DNA of 64,000 nt, taken from contig NZ_JAAMOZ010000001.1 of assembly GCF_011758645.1 (NCBI RefSeq), forward strand, positions 2,604,001 through 2,668,000, written 5' to 3'. A program made the position numbers and the translations under genes. Below, piece by piece: positions 37,337-46,227 of this stretch. Each line of letters begins with the position of its first letter. Position 1 is the stretch's first letter. The DNA is from Brooklawnia cerclae (GTDB taxonomy: Bacteria > Actinomycetota > Actinomycetes > Propionibacteriales > Propionibacteriaceae). Under the pieces are notes generated by a model, which had not been told where the DNA came from, ran no database searches, and saw only the letters and a program-made list of their open reading frames with translations.

Positions 37337-37369
37337 TATAGTTACCTGAGGATCGCTCAGGTCTTTCAA
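37337..37369 (-). promoter_or_regulatory. Candidate promoter with operator-like palindrome upstream of dgoK
   Basis: Reading the minus strand, TTGAAA (37369-37364) and TAACTA (37344-37339) are separated by 19 bases that hold the palindrome CCTGAG-N5-CTCAGG. An operator between the -35 and -10 elements would give simple repression, as with sugar-acid regulators of GntR or IclR type. The spacer is slightly long, so the assignment is tentative. Confidence 0.35.
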
Positions 37370-37405
37370 ATGGTCCGCACACATGGTCCACTCGGGAGGG
37401 GCGAG

Positions 37406-38041
37406 ATGGCAGACGAAGACAACGCCGCAGATGCCCTGCCCCCGAAGCCGGACGACACCATGATCATCCCTGTGCAGTCCCCGTCGTCCCCCAACCCCGA
37501 GCCCGCCACCGCACCGACGCGAGCCTCGCTGCTCGGTTTCCTGGGGCGCAACTCCTCCGACTCGGACGAGAGCCGCGGTTTCGTCGGTGCACTCATCGTC
37601 GGCGCCGTCGCACTGGTGATCGCCCTCATGGCACTGACCGTGGCGATCGGACGCTCACCGCAGAGCGCTATCGCGGGTACGACCCCGGTGGCCTCCAGCG
37701 CGAGTGCCTCGGCCGCCGTGCCGACCACCTACTCGTCCCCGCCGCAGACCGGCGTCCGCTACACCCCTCAGCCGATCGTCACCGGCGTCACCCAGCACGC
37801 CCCGTCGTACGAGGCCTCCACCCCGACGCCGAGCGCGACGTCCAGCACGACCACCGCGAACGATCAGGGACGCGGCAACAGCGAGACCACCGACACCGCG
37901 ACCGCCGCGATCACCTTCTCGTGGAACATCCCGACGGTCACGCTCGACTACCCCGGGAACAACCCTTGGCAGCCCGGTAACAACAACGGAAACGGCAACG
38001 GTGCGGTGACCCTCGACGGTGCGGCCCAGCCCGCCGCCTGA
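37406..38041 (+). CDS. Single-pass membrane protein with Ser/Thr-rich extracellular tail, unknown
   Basis: The protein has 211 residues. The cytoplasmic N-terminus is Asp/Pro-rich (about 1-65), then one membrane helix (about 70-90, LIVGAVALVIALMALTVAI). The outside part is Ser/Thr/Pro-rich with an Asn/Gly-rich end (about 190-211), likely a disordered, possibly glycosylated stalk. RBS GGAGGGG lies before the ATG. No domain is recognised. Confidence 0.65.
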   Translation: MADEDNAADALPPKPDDTMIIPVQSPSSPNPEPATAPTRASLLGFLGRNSSDSDESRGFVGALIVGAVALVIALMALTVAIGRSPQSAIAGTTPVASSASASAAVPTTYSSPPQTGVRYTPQPIVTGVTQHAPSYEASTPTPSATSSTTTANDQGRGNSETTDTATAAITFSWNIPTVTLDYPGNNPWQPGNNNGNGNGAVTLDGAAQPAA

Positions 38042-38060
38042 CCTGCGCCGGGCCTGCTAG

Positions 38061-38280
38061 GGATACGCTGATCACCGATCCCTAGAGCCCGTCTCAACGA
38101 TCCCTGAAGCCTGTCTCAACGATCCCTGAGCCTGTCTTCAACGACCCCTGAGCTCGTCACAACGATCCCTAAGCCTGTCTCAACGATCCCTGAGCCTGTC
38201 GAAGGGTCACGCGGAACCGCCGTCCGGCAACAGGCCTCGACAGGCTCGACCAGCGTCGCCCGCATTGATCAGCGGTTTCC
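38061..38280. repeat. MITE-like palindromic element, copy 2, with internal tandem expansion
   Basis: The ends match copy 1 at 8142: ggatacgctgatcaccg on the left, cattgatcagcggtttcc on the right. The right 90 bases align closely with copy 1. The left half has gained about six tandem copies of a 21-24-base unit like atccctgagcctgtctcaacg. No gene is present in this 246-base gap. Confidence 0.7.
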
Positions 38281-38287
38281 TGAGCCC

Positions 38288-38659
38288 TCACTCGCCGTTC
38301 GGGGCGTTCTCCGGCTTGGGGTCGGTGACATGGCGATCGGTGGGAGCGCTGGACGAACCGGTGAATCCGGCCGCACGGGCTTCGGCGATCTGCTCGGCCT
38401 TGCGCACCTCGGCATAGCGGGCCTTGAAGGTCTTGTTCGGCAGGATGAGAGCGATGCCCAGCAGCAGACCGGCCAGAAGACCCAGTGCGGCGCCGATCAG
38501 CACCCAGTTGCGTGGGTTCGGGAAACCGGTGCTGCGGTTGGCGATGGCCACCGCGTGCATCTGGTTGATCTCGATGACGTTGTAGATCATCACGCCGACG
38601 AACGCCAGCAGGGCGACGACACCGAGGATCATCATCAGCGTCTTGGAGAACTTCATCAT
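38288..38659 (-). CDS. Small two-helix membrane protein, unknown
   Basis: The protein has 123 residues. Two membrane helices (about 7-27 and 52-73), then a charged cytoplasmic tail (about 75-123) with K/A/E-rich helix and a disordered end. Family not recognised. It borders the palindromic element. Confidence 0.6.
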   Translation of the reverse strand: MMKFSKTLMMILGVVALLAFVGVMIYNVIEINQMHAVAIANRSTGFPNPRNWVLIGAALGLLAGLLLGIALILPNKTFKARYAEVRKAEQIAEARAAGFTGSSSAPTDRHVTDPKPENAPNGE

Positions 38660-38747
38660 GGCTTGAGCCTAATGCCCAGGGCATGCTCCGGCCCGGTTCT
38701 CGCGGTCATCCGCGAACCGGGCCGGTGTAGGTGACGGGCAGATCCCG

Positions 38748-39158
38748 TCAGAGGCACTCGCTCTCAATGCGCTCGAGGGCGGCCGACCACCGGTCCTCGA
38801 CGCGTTCACGGTTCGCGGACTCCGGCAGGTTGGAGTGCTGGATCTCGATCCGGGTGGCGTCGGTGCCCTCGGACCTCAGGTTCACCGCCACCATCGACGG
38901 TGCGCAATCCTGATTGAGACGCCAGGAGAACCGGATCTGCTCGAAGGGATGGAAGCTGCGGACGACTCCCTCGCGTCCGTCGTGCGACTGCCAGGTTTCT
39001 CCCTTGTTGCCGAGTTGGGCGCCGGGGCCGAGCAGAGCCTCCGAGCCCTCGGCCGTCAGCAGGACGTTCCAGACGTTCCTGATCGAGTTGGGCACCGTCC
39101 GGCCGACGATGACGGCGGTGCCCGTGGTCTCTCCAGTGGCCTCGCTCAACAGTTCCAT
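38748..39158 (-). CDS. SRPBCC (START/AHSA1-like) family protein
   Basis: The protein has 136 residues. The helix-grip pattern VWNVLLTAEGSEALLG, then FHPFEQIRFSW and RIEIQHSNLPES, and a final helix with AALERIE, match the AHSA1-type SRPBCC fold, which binds hydrophobic ligands or protein clients. An AGAGG ribosome-binding site lies upstream. No catalytic role is evident. Confidence 0.75.
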   Translation of the reverse strand: MELLSEATGETTGTAVIVGRTVPNSIRNVWNVLLTAEGSEALLGPGAQLGNKGETWQSHDGREGVVRSFHPFEQIRFSWRLNQDCAPSMVAVNLRSEGTDATRIEIQHSNLPESANRERVEDRWSAALERIESECL

Positions 39159-39319
39159 GGGGACCTCTTTTCGCTGGTGGAGTTGTGCTTCACCGAGCCG
39201 CCGTCGGCCCGGCTTGCTGTCACAGTAATGCGCCGCCGAACCGAAAGGGAGCGTTCCGGAGCGATTGGCCCGGACGGCGCGTGGTCCGGTTTCGCCCAGA
39301 GCGAAGGTAGCCTTCCCAT

Positions 39320-40351
39320 GTGGTCACCAAGAGCGATGCACGTGTGCGCGGCTGCCGACGCCTCGCGGGCTTGGCGCGCGCCGGATGGGTCGCGACGCTG
39401 ACTGCCCTCGCGCTGCTCGGCGTCTCCTGCGGCGAGCCCATCGGCCCCGCCGCCTCCACCAGCACCCCCGCATCCACCTCCGCCGACTCGGCCACACCCG
39501 GAGCGGACGAGTCGTCCTCGGCGTCGAGCATCTCCCCCGAGTACGACCTGTTCGTCCCCGGCCGGGCCAGGGAGGTCGTGGACGCGTTGACCGCGGCCGC
39601 GAACGGACGGCCGGTCGTCCGCCTCGTCCTCGACCGGACGCAGGCCCGTCTCACCTACGTCGACCAGGGTGATCGACCGCAGTCGTTCGTCTGGTCCGCC
39701 GGTGAGATCACCCCGAGCGACGACGGGAACGACCTCGTGGCAGCGGCCAGTTTCGACCCGTCCGACTTCGACCTCGACGACGTGGCCTCTCTCTTCGACC
39801 AGGCCAAGCAGATCTCGGGCTCCTCGGGCAAGCAGGAACTCCAGATCAGCGAGTACGACCACGGTCAGACGCTCATCACCATCACCACCACGCCGGAATC
39901 GACGACCGTGTTCTTCACCGCCCAGGGTGATCTCATCCCACGGCTCGATCTCAAGGACGAGGACGACCTCGCCCAGGGGCTGGCCGACGTGATGGTCGAC
40001 CGCCTGTTCGTCGTGGCCATCGGGGTCAAGGACGCCGACCAGATCTGGGCCGACGTCGTCGCGAGCCCCGGGGTCATGGAGCGTCGCATCCGGGGCTCGA
40101 AAGTGCCCATGTACCTGACCCAGCGGCACGAGACCACCAGCGCCCACCAGTTCGATCCCTCGGTCATCGACATGTCCGTGCTCGCACGGCTGGTCCGCAC
40201 CGCGCCGGGGATCCTCGGCAAACCGTCCGCCGATCAGGTCACCATCACCGTCCAGCAGCCGAAGGACGCCAGCGAGCCGCGTATCTACATCGATGTGGAC
40301 GGTGATCAGCTCGTCACCGACCTGCAGGGCTCACCGGTCAGCGAGTCCTGA
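39320..40351 (+). CDS. Secreted or lipid-anchored protein with LppX/LprG-like fold, unknown
   Basis: The protein has 343 residues. A basic, hydrophobic N-terminus (about 1-36) ends in LLGVSCGE, an imperfect lipobox (Gly at -3), so lipidation is possible. A Ser/Thr linker follows, then a domain (about 80-340) of beta strands and helices similar in layout to LppX/LprAFG-type mycobacterial lipoproteins. GTG start. No certain family match. Confidence 0.55.
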   Translation: MVTKSDARVRGCRRLAGLARAGWVATLTALALLGVSCGEPIGPAASTSTPASTSADSATPGADESSSASSISPEYDLFVPGRAREVVDALTAAANGRPVVRLVLDRTQARLTYVDQGDRPQSFVWSAGEITPSDDGNDLVAAASFDPSDFDLDDVASLFDQAKQISGSSGKQELQISEYDHGQTLITITTTPESTTVFFTAQGDLIPRLDLKDEDDLAQGLADVMVDRLFVVAIGVKDADQIWADVVASPGVMERRIRGSKVPMYLTQRHETTSAHQFDPSVIDMSVLARLVRTAPGILGKPSADQVTITVQQPKDASEPRIYIDVDGDQLVTDLQGSPVSES

Positions 40352-40416
40352 CCGGTCGCGGTCGGCCCGGGCTTCGCCACCGGGAAACCGGTTGCCCGCC
40401 GTGGGAGGATGGGCAT

Positions 40417-41112
40417 ATGCGCATCGTCGGAGTGTTGGCCCCTGGTGCCAGCATCTGCGTCGAGGGCGAGGTGGAGCACGGGGACGACCCCCGCATGATG
40501 TTCTGGCGCCGCGGCTGGGTTCTCACCCGCCTGCTGAGCGCCCATCTCGACGAGGGCGAGGTCGTCCTCACCACGCAAGTGACACCGCGCCAGCACTCCT
40601 CACGCCCCCCGCGGGTGAAGGTGAGGGGAACAGACGCCGACCTCACCACGTCCGAGGGTGAGGTGCCCGAGCCCCGTCAGCGCGTCGCGGCGTATGCGAT
40701 CGTGCGCTCGCGGCGGGGTGTACTGGGGACGCAGTGCTCCGACCTCACCGCGATCCCGGGGCTGTGGCAACTGCCCGGTGGCGGCCTCGAGTCCGGCGAG
40801 ACACCGAGCGAGGGCGTCGTCCGCGAGATCACCGAGGAGACGGCCCAGCGCGTACGCATAGACCGGCTCATCGACCTCCAGTCGGACCACTGGATCGGCC
40901 GCTCCCCCACCGGCGTCCTGGAGGACTTCCAGGCCCTGCGCATCATCTACACCGCGGTCTGCGATGAGCCCACCCAGCCGCAGGTGCTCGACATCGGTGG
41001 GACGACCATGTCTGCGAGCTGGGTGCCGTTGCGCCGCTGGCGTTCGCTGCGGTGGACGTCGGGGGCACGGTCACTGCTCGACCGCCACCTCGGGCACGTT
41101 CCCGTCCTCTGA
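40417..41112 (+). CDS. Nudix hydrolase with N-terminal extension
   Basis: The protein has 231 residues. The Nudix box starts near residue 123 (GGGLESGETPSEGVV, then REITEET), giving the GX5EX7REUXEE pattern that binds Mg. It is preceded by VAAYAIV and PGLWQLPG. The first 80 residues are not Nudix and are not recognised. Substrates of single Nudix enzymes (nucleoside diphosphate derivatives) cannot be predicted from this. Confidence 0.85.
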   Translation: MRIVGVLAPGASICVEGEVEHGDDPRMMFWRRGWVLTRLLSAHLDEGEVVLTTQVTPRQHSSRPPRVKVRGTDADLTTSEGEVPEPRQRVAAYAIVRSRRGVLGTQCSDLTAIPGLWQLPGGGLESGETPSEGVVREITEETAQRVRIDRLIDLQSDHWIGRSPTGVLEDFQALRIIYTAVCDEPTQPQVLDIGGTTMSASWVPLRRWRSLRWTSGARSLLDRHLGHVPVL

Positions 41113-41117
41113 GGAAC

Positions 41118-41167
41118 ATATTGGGGTTGATCGTGGGTCATACTCGACCCACGATCAACCCCAATAT
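41118..41167. terminator. 22-bp perfect hairpin between convergent genes
   Basis: Arms 41118-41139 and 41146-41167 are exact reverse complements around a six-base loop (atactc). The stem centre is GC-rich and the ends AT-rich (atattggggttg), a bidirectional terminator between the Nudix gene and the convergent Bax inhibitor gene. Confidence 0.8.
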
Positions 41168-41242
41168 TTCTGTGCCCGGACACAACACCGGCCCGGGGGT
41201 GACTCCGGGCCGGGGCTGTCTTCGGGGTGAGTGCCGAGGTTT

Positions 41243-42082
41243 CTAGTTGCGGAAGAAGCTCAGGATCCGCAACAGCTGGGTGTACATCCACACCAGCGAG
41301 GTGATGAGGCCGAAGGCCCCGCGCCAGGACTCCTTCTCGGGAGCGCCCATGCGGACGCCGTTCTCGATCGCGTCGAAGTCCATCAGCAGGCTGGCGGCCG
41401 ACAGGACGACGCCGATGCCTGCCATCAGCCAGGCGAACGGCCCGGCGCCGGCGCCGATCGCGAACGCACCGGTGTTCACTCCGAACAGCGTGAGAACGAG
41501 GCTGAGCAGAGCAAAGACCGCATAGGCGATGATCGACACGGTGACGATCTGGGCCAGGCGCCCACGCACACGTGCGTTGAGGTACTTGTAGGCGCCGAGC
41601 ACGACGAACGCCGAGATGACCGTCCCCACCACGGCCTGGAGCACGATTCCGGGGTACATGTATTCGAAGAGCTTGCTGAACGCGCCCAGGACGAGGCCTT
41701 CGACACCGGCGTAGACGAAGACGCCTGCCACCGGGAGCTCACGTCGCAGGGCCACCATCCACACGGTGATCGCCGTCACGATGGAGCCGATGACCGCGAC
41801 CGGCGCGAGCAACTGGGCGGGCAGCAGCAACCACACGAGCCCGGCGCCCGCGACGATGACGAGCATGAGCGTCGCGGTCTTCGTGATGACGTCGTCGATA
41901 GTCATGCGGCCGGTGACCTGCTGGGGCATGTTGGGCCCGCTCTGCGCGCCATAGGGGCCCTGGGCACCGTATCCGTAAGGCGCTTGGGCGTAGCCCTGGT
42001 TGGGCGCGTAGGTTGTCGTGTAGCCGGGGGTGAAAGCGTCCGCGCGGGAAAGGATCGGGTTGTTCGTACGCACCGACATCAT
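41243..42082 (-). CDS. Bax inhibitor-1/YccA family membrane protein
   Basis: The protein has 279 residues. A Pro/Gly/Tyr-rich cytoplasmic N-terminus (about 1-60) precedes seven hydrophobic helices with short loops, the layout of actinobacterial Bax inhibitor-1-like proteins. The last helices carry LLMDFDAIENGV and the MGAPEKESW(R) loop typical of this subfamily, with Asp residues of a possible pH-gated calcium leak. Physiological role in bacteria is poorly known. Confidence 0.88.
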   Translation of the reverse strand: MMSVRTNNPILSRADAFTPGYTTTYAPNQGYAQAPYGYGAQGPYGAQSGPNMPQQVTGRMTIDDVITKTATLMLVIVAGAGLVWLLLPAQLLAPVAVIGSIVTAITVWMVALRRELPVAGVFVYAGVEGLVLGAFSKLFEYMYPGIVLQAVVGTVISAFVVLGAYKYLNARVRGRLAQIVTVSIIAYAVFALLSLVLTLFGVNTGAFAIGAGAGPFAWLMAGIGVVLSAASLLMDFDAIENGVRMGAPEKESWRGAFGLITSLVWMYTQLLRILSFFRN

Positions 42083-42210
42083 CCTCCTGATCGGGGTTTG
42101 CAGCCCGCGTGGGGCCGATGCGGCAATTCTACGAGAGGGTGTTCACTGACCCAATGAGGGTTTTCCCGGAGCAGCGGCGACGAAACCGAGACCGTGGCAT
42201 CATCAGCGCC

Positions 42211-43674
42211 ATGGCGACGAATCCGTCCCCGGACGACGAGCCCTTCCAGACCGTTCGCCGACCGATCCCCTCACGCCGGGAACGACGGGAGTACGGCAAG
42301 TCGCTGCGCCGCACGGTCCCGCGTCTCTCGCTGGGTGACTGGCGGCCCGCGGACGACCGGCCCGATCCCGTCGACATGATCCGCGCCTCGCACGCCGACC
42401 GGATTCCCTACCTCGTCCCGGTGCGGTTGGAGCGCATGCTGGCGTCCCCGTACGGGTTTCTGCGCGGCTCGGCCAACGTCTGCGCGTTCGACTGCGCGTC
42501 CCTGCCGTCGACGGGCATCACGGCGATCATCTGCGGGGACGCACACCTGGGCAACTTCGGTTTCTACGGCTCGCCCGAGGGCGAGCTCGTCCTCGACCTG
42601 AACGACTTCGACGAGGCGCATCCCGGAGCCTGGGAATGGGACCTAAGGCGCCTGGTGGCGAGCGTATGGGTGGCCGGACGCCAGAACCGCCTGACCGAGC
42701 AGCAGTGTGGCGACGCCGCATACACATGCGTCCGCGCCTATCAGGACGAGTTGGCCCTGCTGTCGGAGACCCCGCTGCTGGCCCGTTCGTTCATGAAGGT
42801 CGACGTCAACCGCCTCAACGAGACCGTGAGCGAGCCCACGCTGCGCGACGAGGTCGAGCGTGCGGTCACCAAAGCGCGCCTGCGCACCTCCGATCGCGCG
42901 CTGCCGGAGCTGACGGACTGGAGCGGCGGCTCGTATCGCATCATCGAGGCTCCCCCGCTGGTCATGCGTGTGTCGCCGGAGCGCTTCGACCAGGTCGGCA
43001 CCTGCCTGGACGCCTACCTGCACACCCTTCCGCTGCAGTGGCGCCGCGTCATCGGCAGCTACACGCTGCTCGACGTCGCCCACAAGGTGGTCGGGGTGGG
43101 ATCTGTGGGGCTTCGGGCATTCATCGCGTTGCTCGGCGGGTCGAGCCCCGACGACGTGCTGTTCCTGCAACTCAAGGAGGCCCGCCGCTCGGTGCTGGCC
43201 CGCCACGTGCACGGCGACCGTGCCCGGCACGCCCACCAGGGCCAGCGGGTCGTCGAATACCAGCAGGCGCTGCAGACGGTCAGCGACCCGCTGCTCGGCT
43301 GGGCCGACCTTCCCGGACTGGAGACGCCGACCACGATGCGTCCCTTCCCGGGCCAGACGCGCAGCTACCACGTACCCGACGTGCAGGTGTACGTGCGGCA
43401 GTTCCGCAACATGAAGGGGGCCGTCGCTCTCGACGGCCTCGACTCGGGCGCGCTCGCCGACTACGCGGGGGTGCTCGGGCTGCTTCTGGCGAAGTCGCAC
43501 GCGCGCACCTCGGGCGCCTCCCGCATCTCGGGCTATCTGGGACGATCGGACGCCGCCGCCACGGCCCTCGTCCGGTTCGCTCAGGCGTACGCCGACCAGA
43601 CCGAGGCCGATCACGCGGCGCTGCGGGCCGCGGTCGCCGACGGGCGGCTGTCGCTCGACCCGGAGGGACGCTGA
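42211..43674 (+). CDS. DUF2252 family protein
   Basis: The protein has 487 residues. Family motifs seen are FLRGSANVCAFD, ICGDAHLGNFGFYGSPEG, LNDFDEAHPGAWEWDL and FIALLGG; the GDxHLxNFG and DFD motifs resemble kinase-like phosphotransferase active sites (aminoglycoside phosphotransferase fold). The biochemical function of DUF2252 is not established. Start chosen at the ATG after which homology begins. Confidence 0.87.
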   Translation: MATNPSPDDEPFQTVRRPIPSRRERREYGKSLRRTVPRLSLGDWRPADDRPDPVDMIRASHADRIPYLVPVRLERMLASPYGFLRGSANVCAFDCASLPSTGITAIICGDAHLGNFGFYGSPEGELVLDLNDFDEAHPGAWEWDLRRLVASVWVAGRQNRLTEQQCGDAAYTCVRAYQDELALLSETPLLARSFMKVDVNRLNETVSEPTLRDEVERAVTKARLRTSDRALPELTDWSGGSYRIIEAPPLVMRVSPERFDQVGTCLDAYLHTLPLQWRRVIGSYTLLDVAHKVVGVGSVGLRAFIALLGGSSPDDVLFLQLKEARRSVLARHVHGDRARHAHQGQRVVEYQQALQTVSDPLLGWADLPGLETPTTMRPFPGQTRSYHVPDVQVYVRQFRNMKGAVALDGLDSGALADYAGVLGLLLAKSHARTSGASRISGYLGRSDAAATALVRFAQAYADQTEADHAALRAAVADGRLSLDPEGR

Positions 43675-43675
43675 G

Positions 43676-43865
43676 TCTGTCGAAAGCCGGTCCCTACCCT
43701 TTCGACAAGCTCAAGGGACGTTCGCCACCAACAAGCTCAAAGGGCGTTCACTACCGACAAGATCAAGGAGCGTCTCGACAAACTCAAGGGGCGTCCACCA
43801 CCGACAAGCTCAAGGGACATCTCGACAAACTCAAGGGACGTCCACCACCGACAAGCTCAAGGAGC
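43676..43865. repeat. Degenerate 27-28/54-bp tandem repeats with cgacaagctcaag core
   Basis: Eight or so degenerate units such as ccaccgacaagctcaaggg follow the DUF2252 stop at 27-28-base spacing, with paired units repeating at about 56 bases. It is a variant of the TTCGACAAGCTCA family. No gene is seen in the 280-base gap. Confidence 0.8.
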
Positions 43866-43954
43866 CCCCTCAAGATCAAGCCCGTCGACCGGCCCGAGGG
43901 CAAGACCCGGCCGGATGGACGACACCACCGCTCGGCGACCCCTACTCTGGGGCC

Positions 43955-44983
43955 ATGAGCACTCACCTTGTCCTGGTGGCGAACTCCCGGGACGGTTCCA
44001 TCAGCACCTTCGAGTATGCGGGAGGCGACCTCACTCCCCTGGCAACCAGCGACGTCGGCCAGGCAGGGCTCCCGTTCGCGGTCGACGCCGACCGCGGCCT
44101 CGTCCACGCGGGCGTCAAGGATCCCAACGGCGTCGTGACCCTGAAGCTCGACCGCGCCAGCGGGCGCCTCGAACGGCTGGGTCGCATCGACGCCGAGGGG
44201 GCGCCCACCTATCTGGCGCTGTCACCCGACGGCCGCCTGCTGCTCAGTGCGTCCTACCACCAGGGTGTCGGAGAGGTCTGGCAGATCGGCGACGACGGCC
44301 TGCCCACCCCCGCGGGCGAACCCATCCATCGTCCCAACCTGCACAGCGTCGCCGTGAGCGCCGACGGTCAGTTCGCCTACTTCGTCACGCTGCGGGACGA
44401 CGCGGTGCTGCAGTACCGGCTGGCGCCGACGGGCGAGCTCATCCCGCTCGATCCGCCGCAGGTGGACGCGCCCGCCGGTTCGGGACCGCGCCACATCATC
44501 CTCGACGCGGACGAGACCTCGGTGTACGTGAACACCGAGTACTCCGGCGAAGCGCTGCATTTCCGGCGCGACCCCGACTCGGGGCTGCTCTGGTTCGCAG
44601 GGGCGACTCCGTGCGTCCCGGCCGACCGTGGGCTCGGGCACAGCCGCTTCGGGGCCGATCCGCGCGAGGAACATCTGATCTGGGGCGCCGATCTGCACCT
44701 CGACGCCGCGGGACGCGTCCTGTTCTGCTCGGAACGCAACGAGGGCACCATCTCCGCGCTGCCCGTCGCCGAGGACGGGTCGCTGGGAACGGCCGTCGCG
44801 CACTCGGCCGTCGTCCCGCAGCCCCGGAGCTTCGCGGTGCTCCCGGACGGCGCGCTGCTGGTCGCCTCGGAGATCACCCCCGAGGTGGGGGTCTACGACG
44901 TGGACGCGAACGGGACGCTCGGCCTGCGGGTGACCCACCCGGTGGGCGAGGGTGCCAACTGGGTCGAGATTCTCACGCGATGA
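43955..44983 (+). CDS. Lactonase family protein (6-phosphogluconolactonase-like beta-propeller)
   Basis: The protein has 342 residues. A seven-bladed propeller is suggested by repeated blades such as ISTFEYAGGDLTPL, PTYLALSPDGRLLLS and GPRHIILDADETSVYV. The family includes YbhE/Pgl, which hydrolyses 6-phosphogluconolactone in the pentose phosphate path, and carboxy-muconate cyclase relatives. The actual substrate is not certain. It overlaps the convergent CPBP gene by 11 bases. Confidence 0.82.
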   Translation: MSTHLVLVANSRDGSISTFEYAGGDLTPLATSDVGQAGLPFAVDADRGLVHAGVKDPNGVVTLKLDRASGRLERLGRIDAEGAPTYLALSPDGRLLLSASYHQGVGEVWQIGDDGLPTPAGEPIHRPNLHSVAVSADGQFAYFVTLRDDAVLQYRLAPTGELIPLDPPQVDAPAGSGPRHIILDADETSVYVNTEYSGEALHFRRDPDSGLLWFAGATPCVPADRGLGHSRFGADPREEHLIWGADLHLDAAGRVLFCSERNEGTISALPVAEDGSLGTAVAHSAVVPQPRSFAVLPDGALLVASEITPEVGVYDVDANGTLGLRVTHPVGEGANWVEILTR

Positions 44984-45995
44984 TGTCGGGCGGCGGGGGC
45001 GGACGCAGCGGCACCACCGGCGCTGCCGGACTGCGTCCGCGTCCGTCGTAGGGACGAAGGCCCTTGACGACGAGGATCGCCGCCACCACCAGCACCCACA
45101 CGGGCCAGCCGCCCCAGCCCATCACCGTTCCGCCGAGCATGTCGACGTCGAAATCCGCGTCCCCGAACATCACCAGGAACGACCCCACTGCCGCGTTGAA
45201 GGTCCCGTGGCCGAGCGCGGCGGGCCAGACCGACCCGCCGCGCTGGCTCACCCACGCGAGCAGGGCGCCGAGCCCGATGGTGGGCACGCACATCGCGAAC
45301 GTCCCGAGCACGGGATCGCCCGGATAGTTGTAGCCCAGCAGGATCAGCGGCGCATGCCACAGACCCCAGATCACGCCCGAGACGAGCACCGCGGGCACCG
45401 GCCCGAGCAGGTCACGGAGTCGCGGGAACAAGTACCCGCGCCAGCCGATCTCCTCGCCGAGCGCCGGCAGCGTGTTGATCACGGAGGCCACGGCCACGTT
45501 GACGAGCTGTAGGGCCCACAGGACGCGCAGCGGCATGCCGAGGTCGTCCGGCGTCCGGCCGGTGGCCCCGAGTTGGGTGGTCAGCAGTTCGCGGAAGGCC
45601 GACATGCCGCCGATGTCGAAACGGAACGTCCCCAGCAGCGCGCTGGAGGCCAGTCCGAGCACCACGACCACCAGCACCGACGCCAAGGCGATGCCCAGCC
45701 ACAGCGCTGTTCGTCCGGCATCGGGCGGGCGCAGCCCCAGGGTGCGGACGATCGGTCGCCGCTCGACGAACCGGACGACCACCAGAGACGCGACCGTCGG
45801 CGTCAGCATCATCGCGATGGAGATCGGGAAGAACAACGGGCTGCTGAGGCCGTCACCGAGCCACAGCGGAAGGCAGACGAGCCAGGCGAGCCCGTAGGCG
45901 ATCACGCAGTACACGGCGACCGCGACCCGACTCGTCGGCGCAGGAACCGCCGCCGGGGAATCGGTGGGCGGTTCAGAACCTGTCGTCGTCGACAT
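44973..45995 (-). CDS. CPBP family intramembrane metalloprotease
   Basis: The protein has 340 residues with eight or so membrane helices. Conserved motif 1 is EEIGWRGYLF (about 179), with the Glu pair and Arg; motif 2 is WHAPLI (His about 211); motif 3 is GHGTFNA (His and Asn). These form the metal site of the CAAX-protease/bacteriocin-processing family. Physiological substrates are unknown. The C-terminal tail is Pro/Arg-rich. Confidence 0.88.
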   Translation of the reverse strand: MSTTTGSEPPTDSPAAVPAPTSRVAVAVYCVIAYGLAWLVCLPLWLGDGLSSPLFFPISIAMMLTPTVASLVVVRFVERRPIVRTLGLRPPDAGRTALWLGIALASVLVVVVLGLASSALLGTFRFDIGGMSAFRELLTTQLGATGRTPDDLGMPLRVLWALQLVNVAVASVINTLPALGEEIGWRGYLFPRLRDLLGPVPAVLVSGVIWGLWHAPLILLGYNYPGDPVLGTFAMCVPTIGLGALLAWVSQRGGSVWPAALGHGTFNAAVGSFLVMFGDADFDVDMLGGTVMGWGGWPVWVLVVAAILVVKGLRPYDGRGRSPAAPVVPLRPPPPPDIIA

Positions 45996-46227
45996 GGCTT
46001 CTCCGTTCCACGAACGTGTTCAGAGCGACGGCCGCCACTCGACAACCGCTTCAAAGCTCGATCATTCCGTTGTTCTGAGATCACTAGGGCGCACACAAAC
46101 CGTAACCCAGGTTGATCCAGCGACCCGCCGCAGGATCGCGCGCCCCCGACCAATCGCAGGAGCCCACATCGTCCGACGGACGAGGGTCTGCGGCCGGAGT
46201 CCGGTCATCCGGCGACGGCGTGCGGCC

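Noticed and set aside
43675-43958. Plus-strand frame reading through the repeat array with DKLKG repeats
   Set aside because: It only arises because the repeat length is a near multiple of three; it has no start or RBS and continues a shadow frame of the DUF2252 gene.
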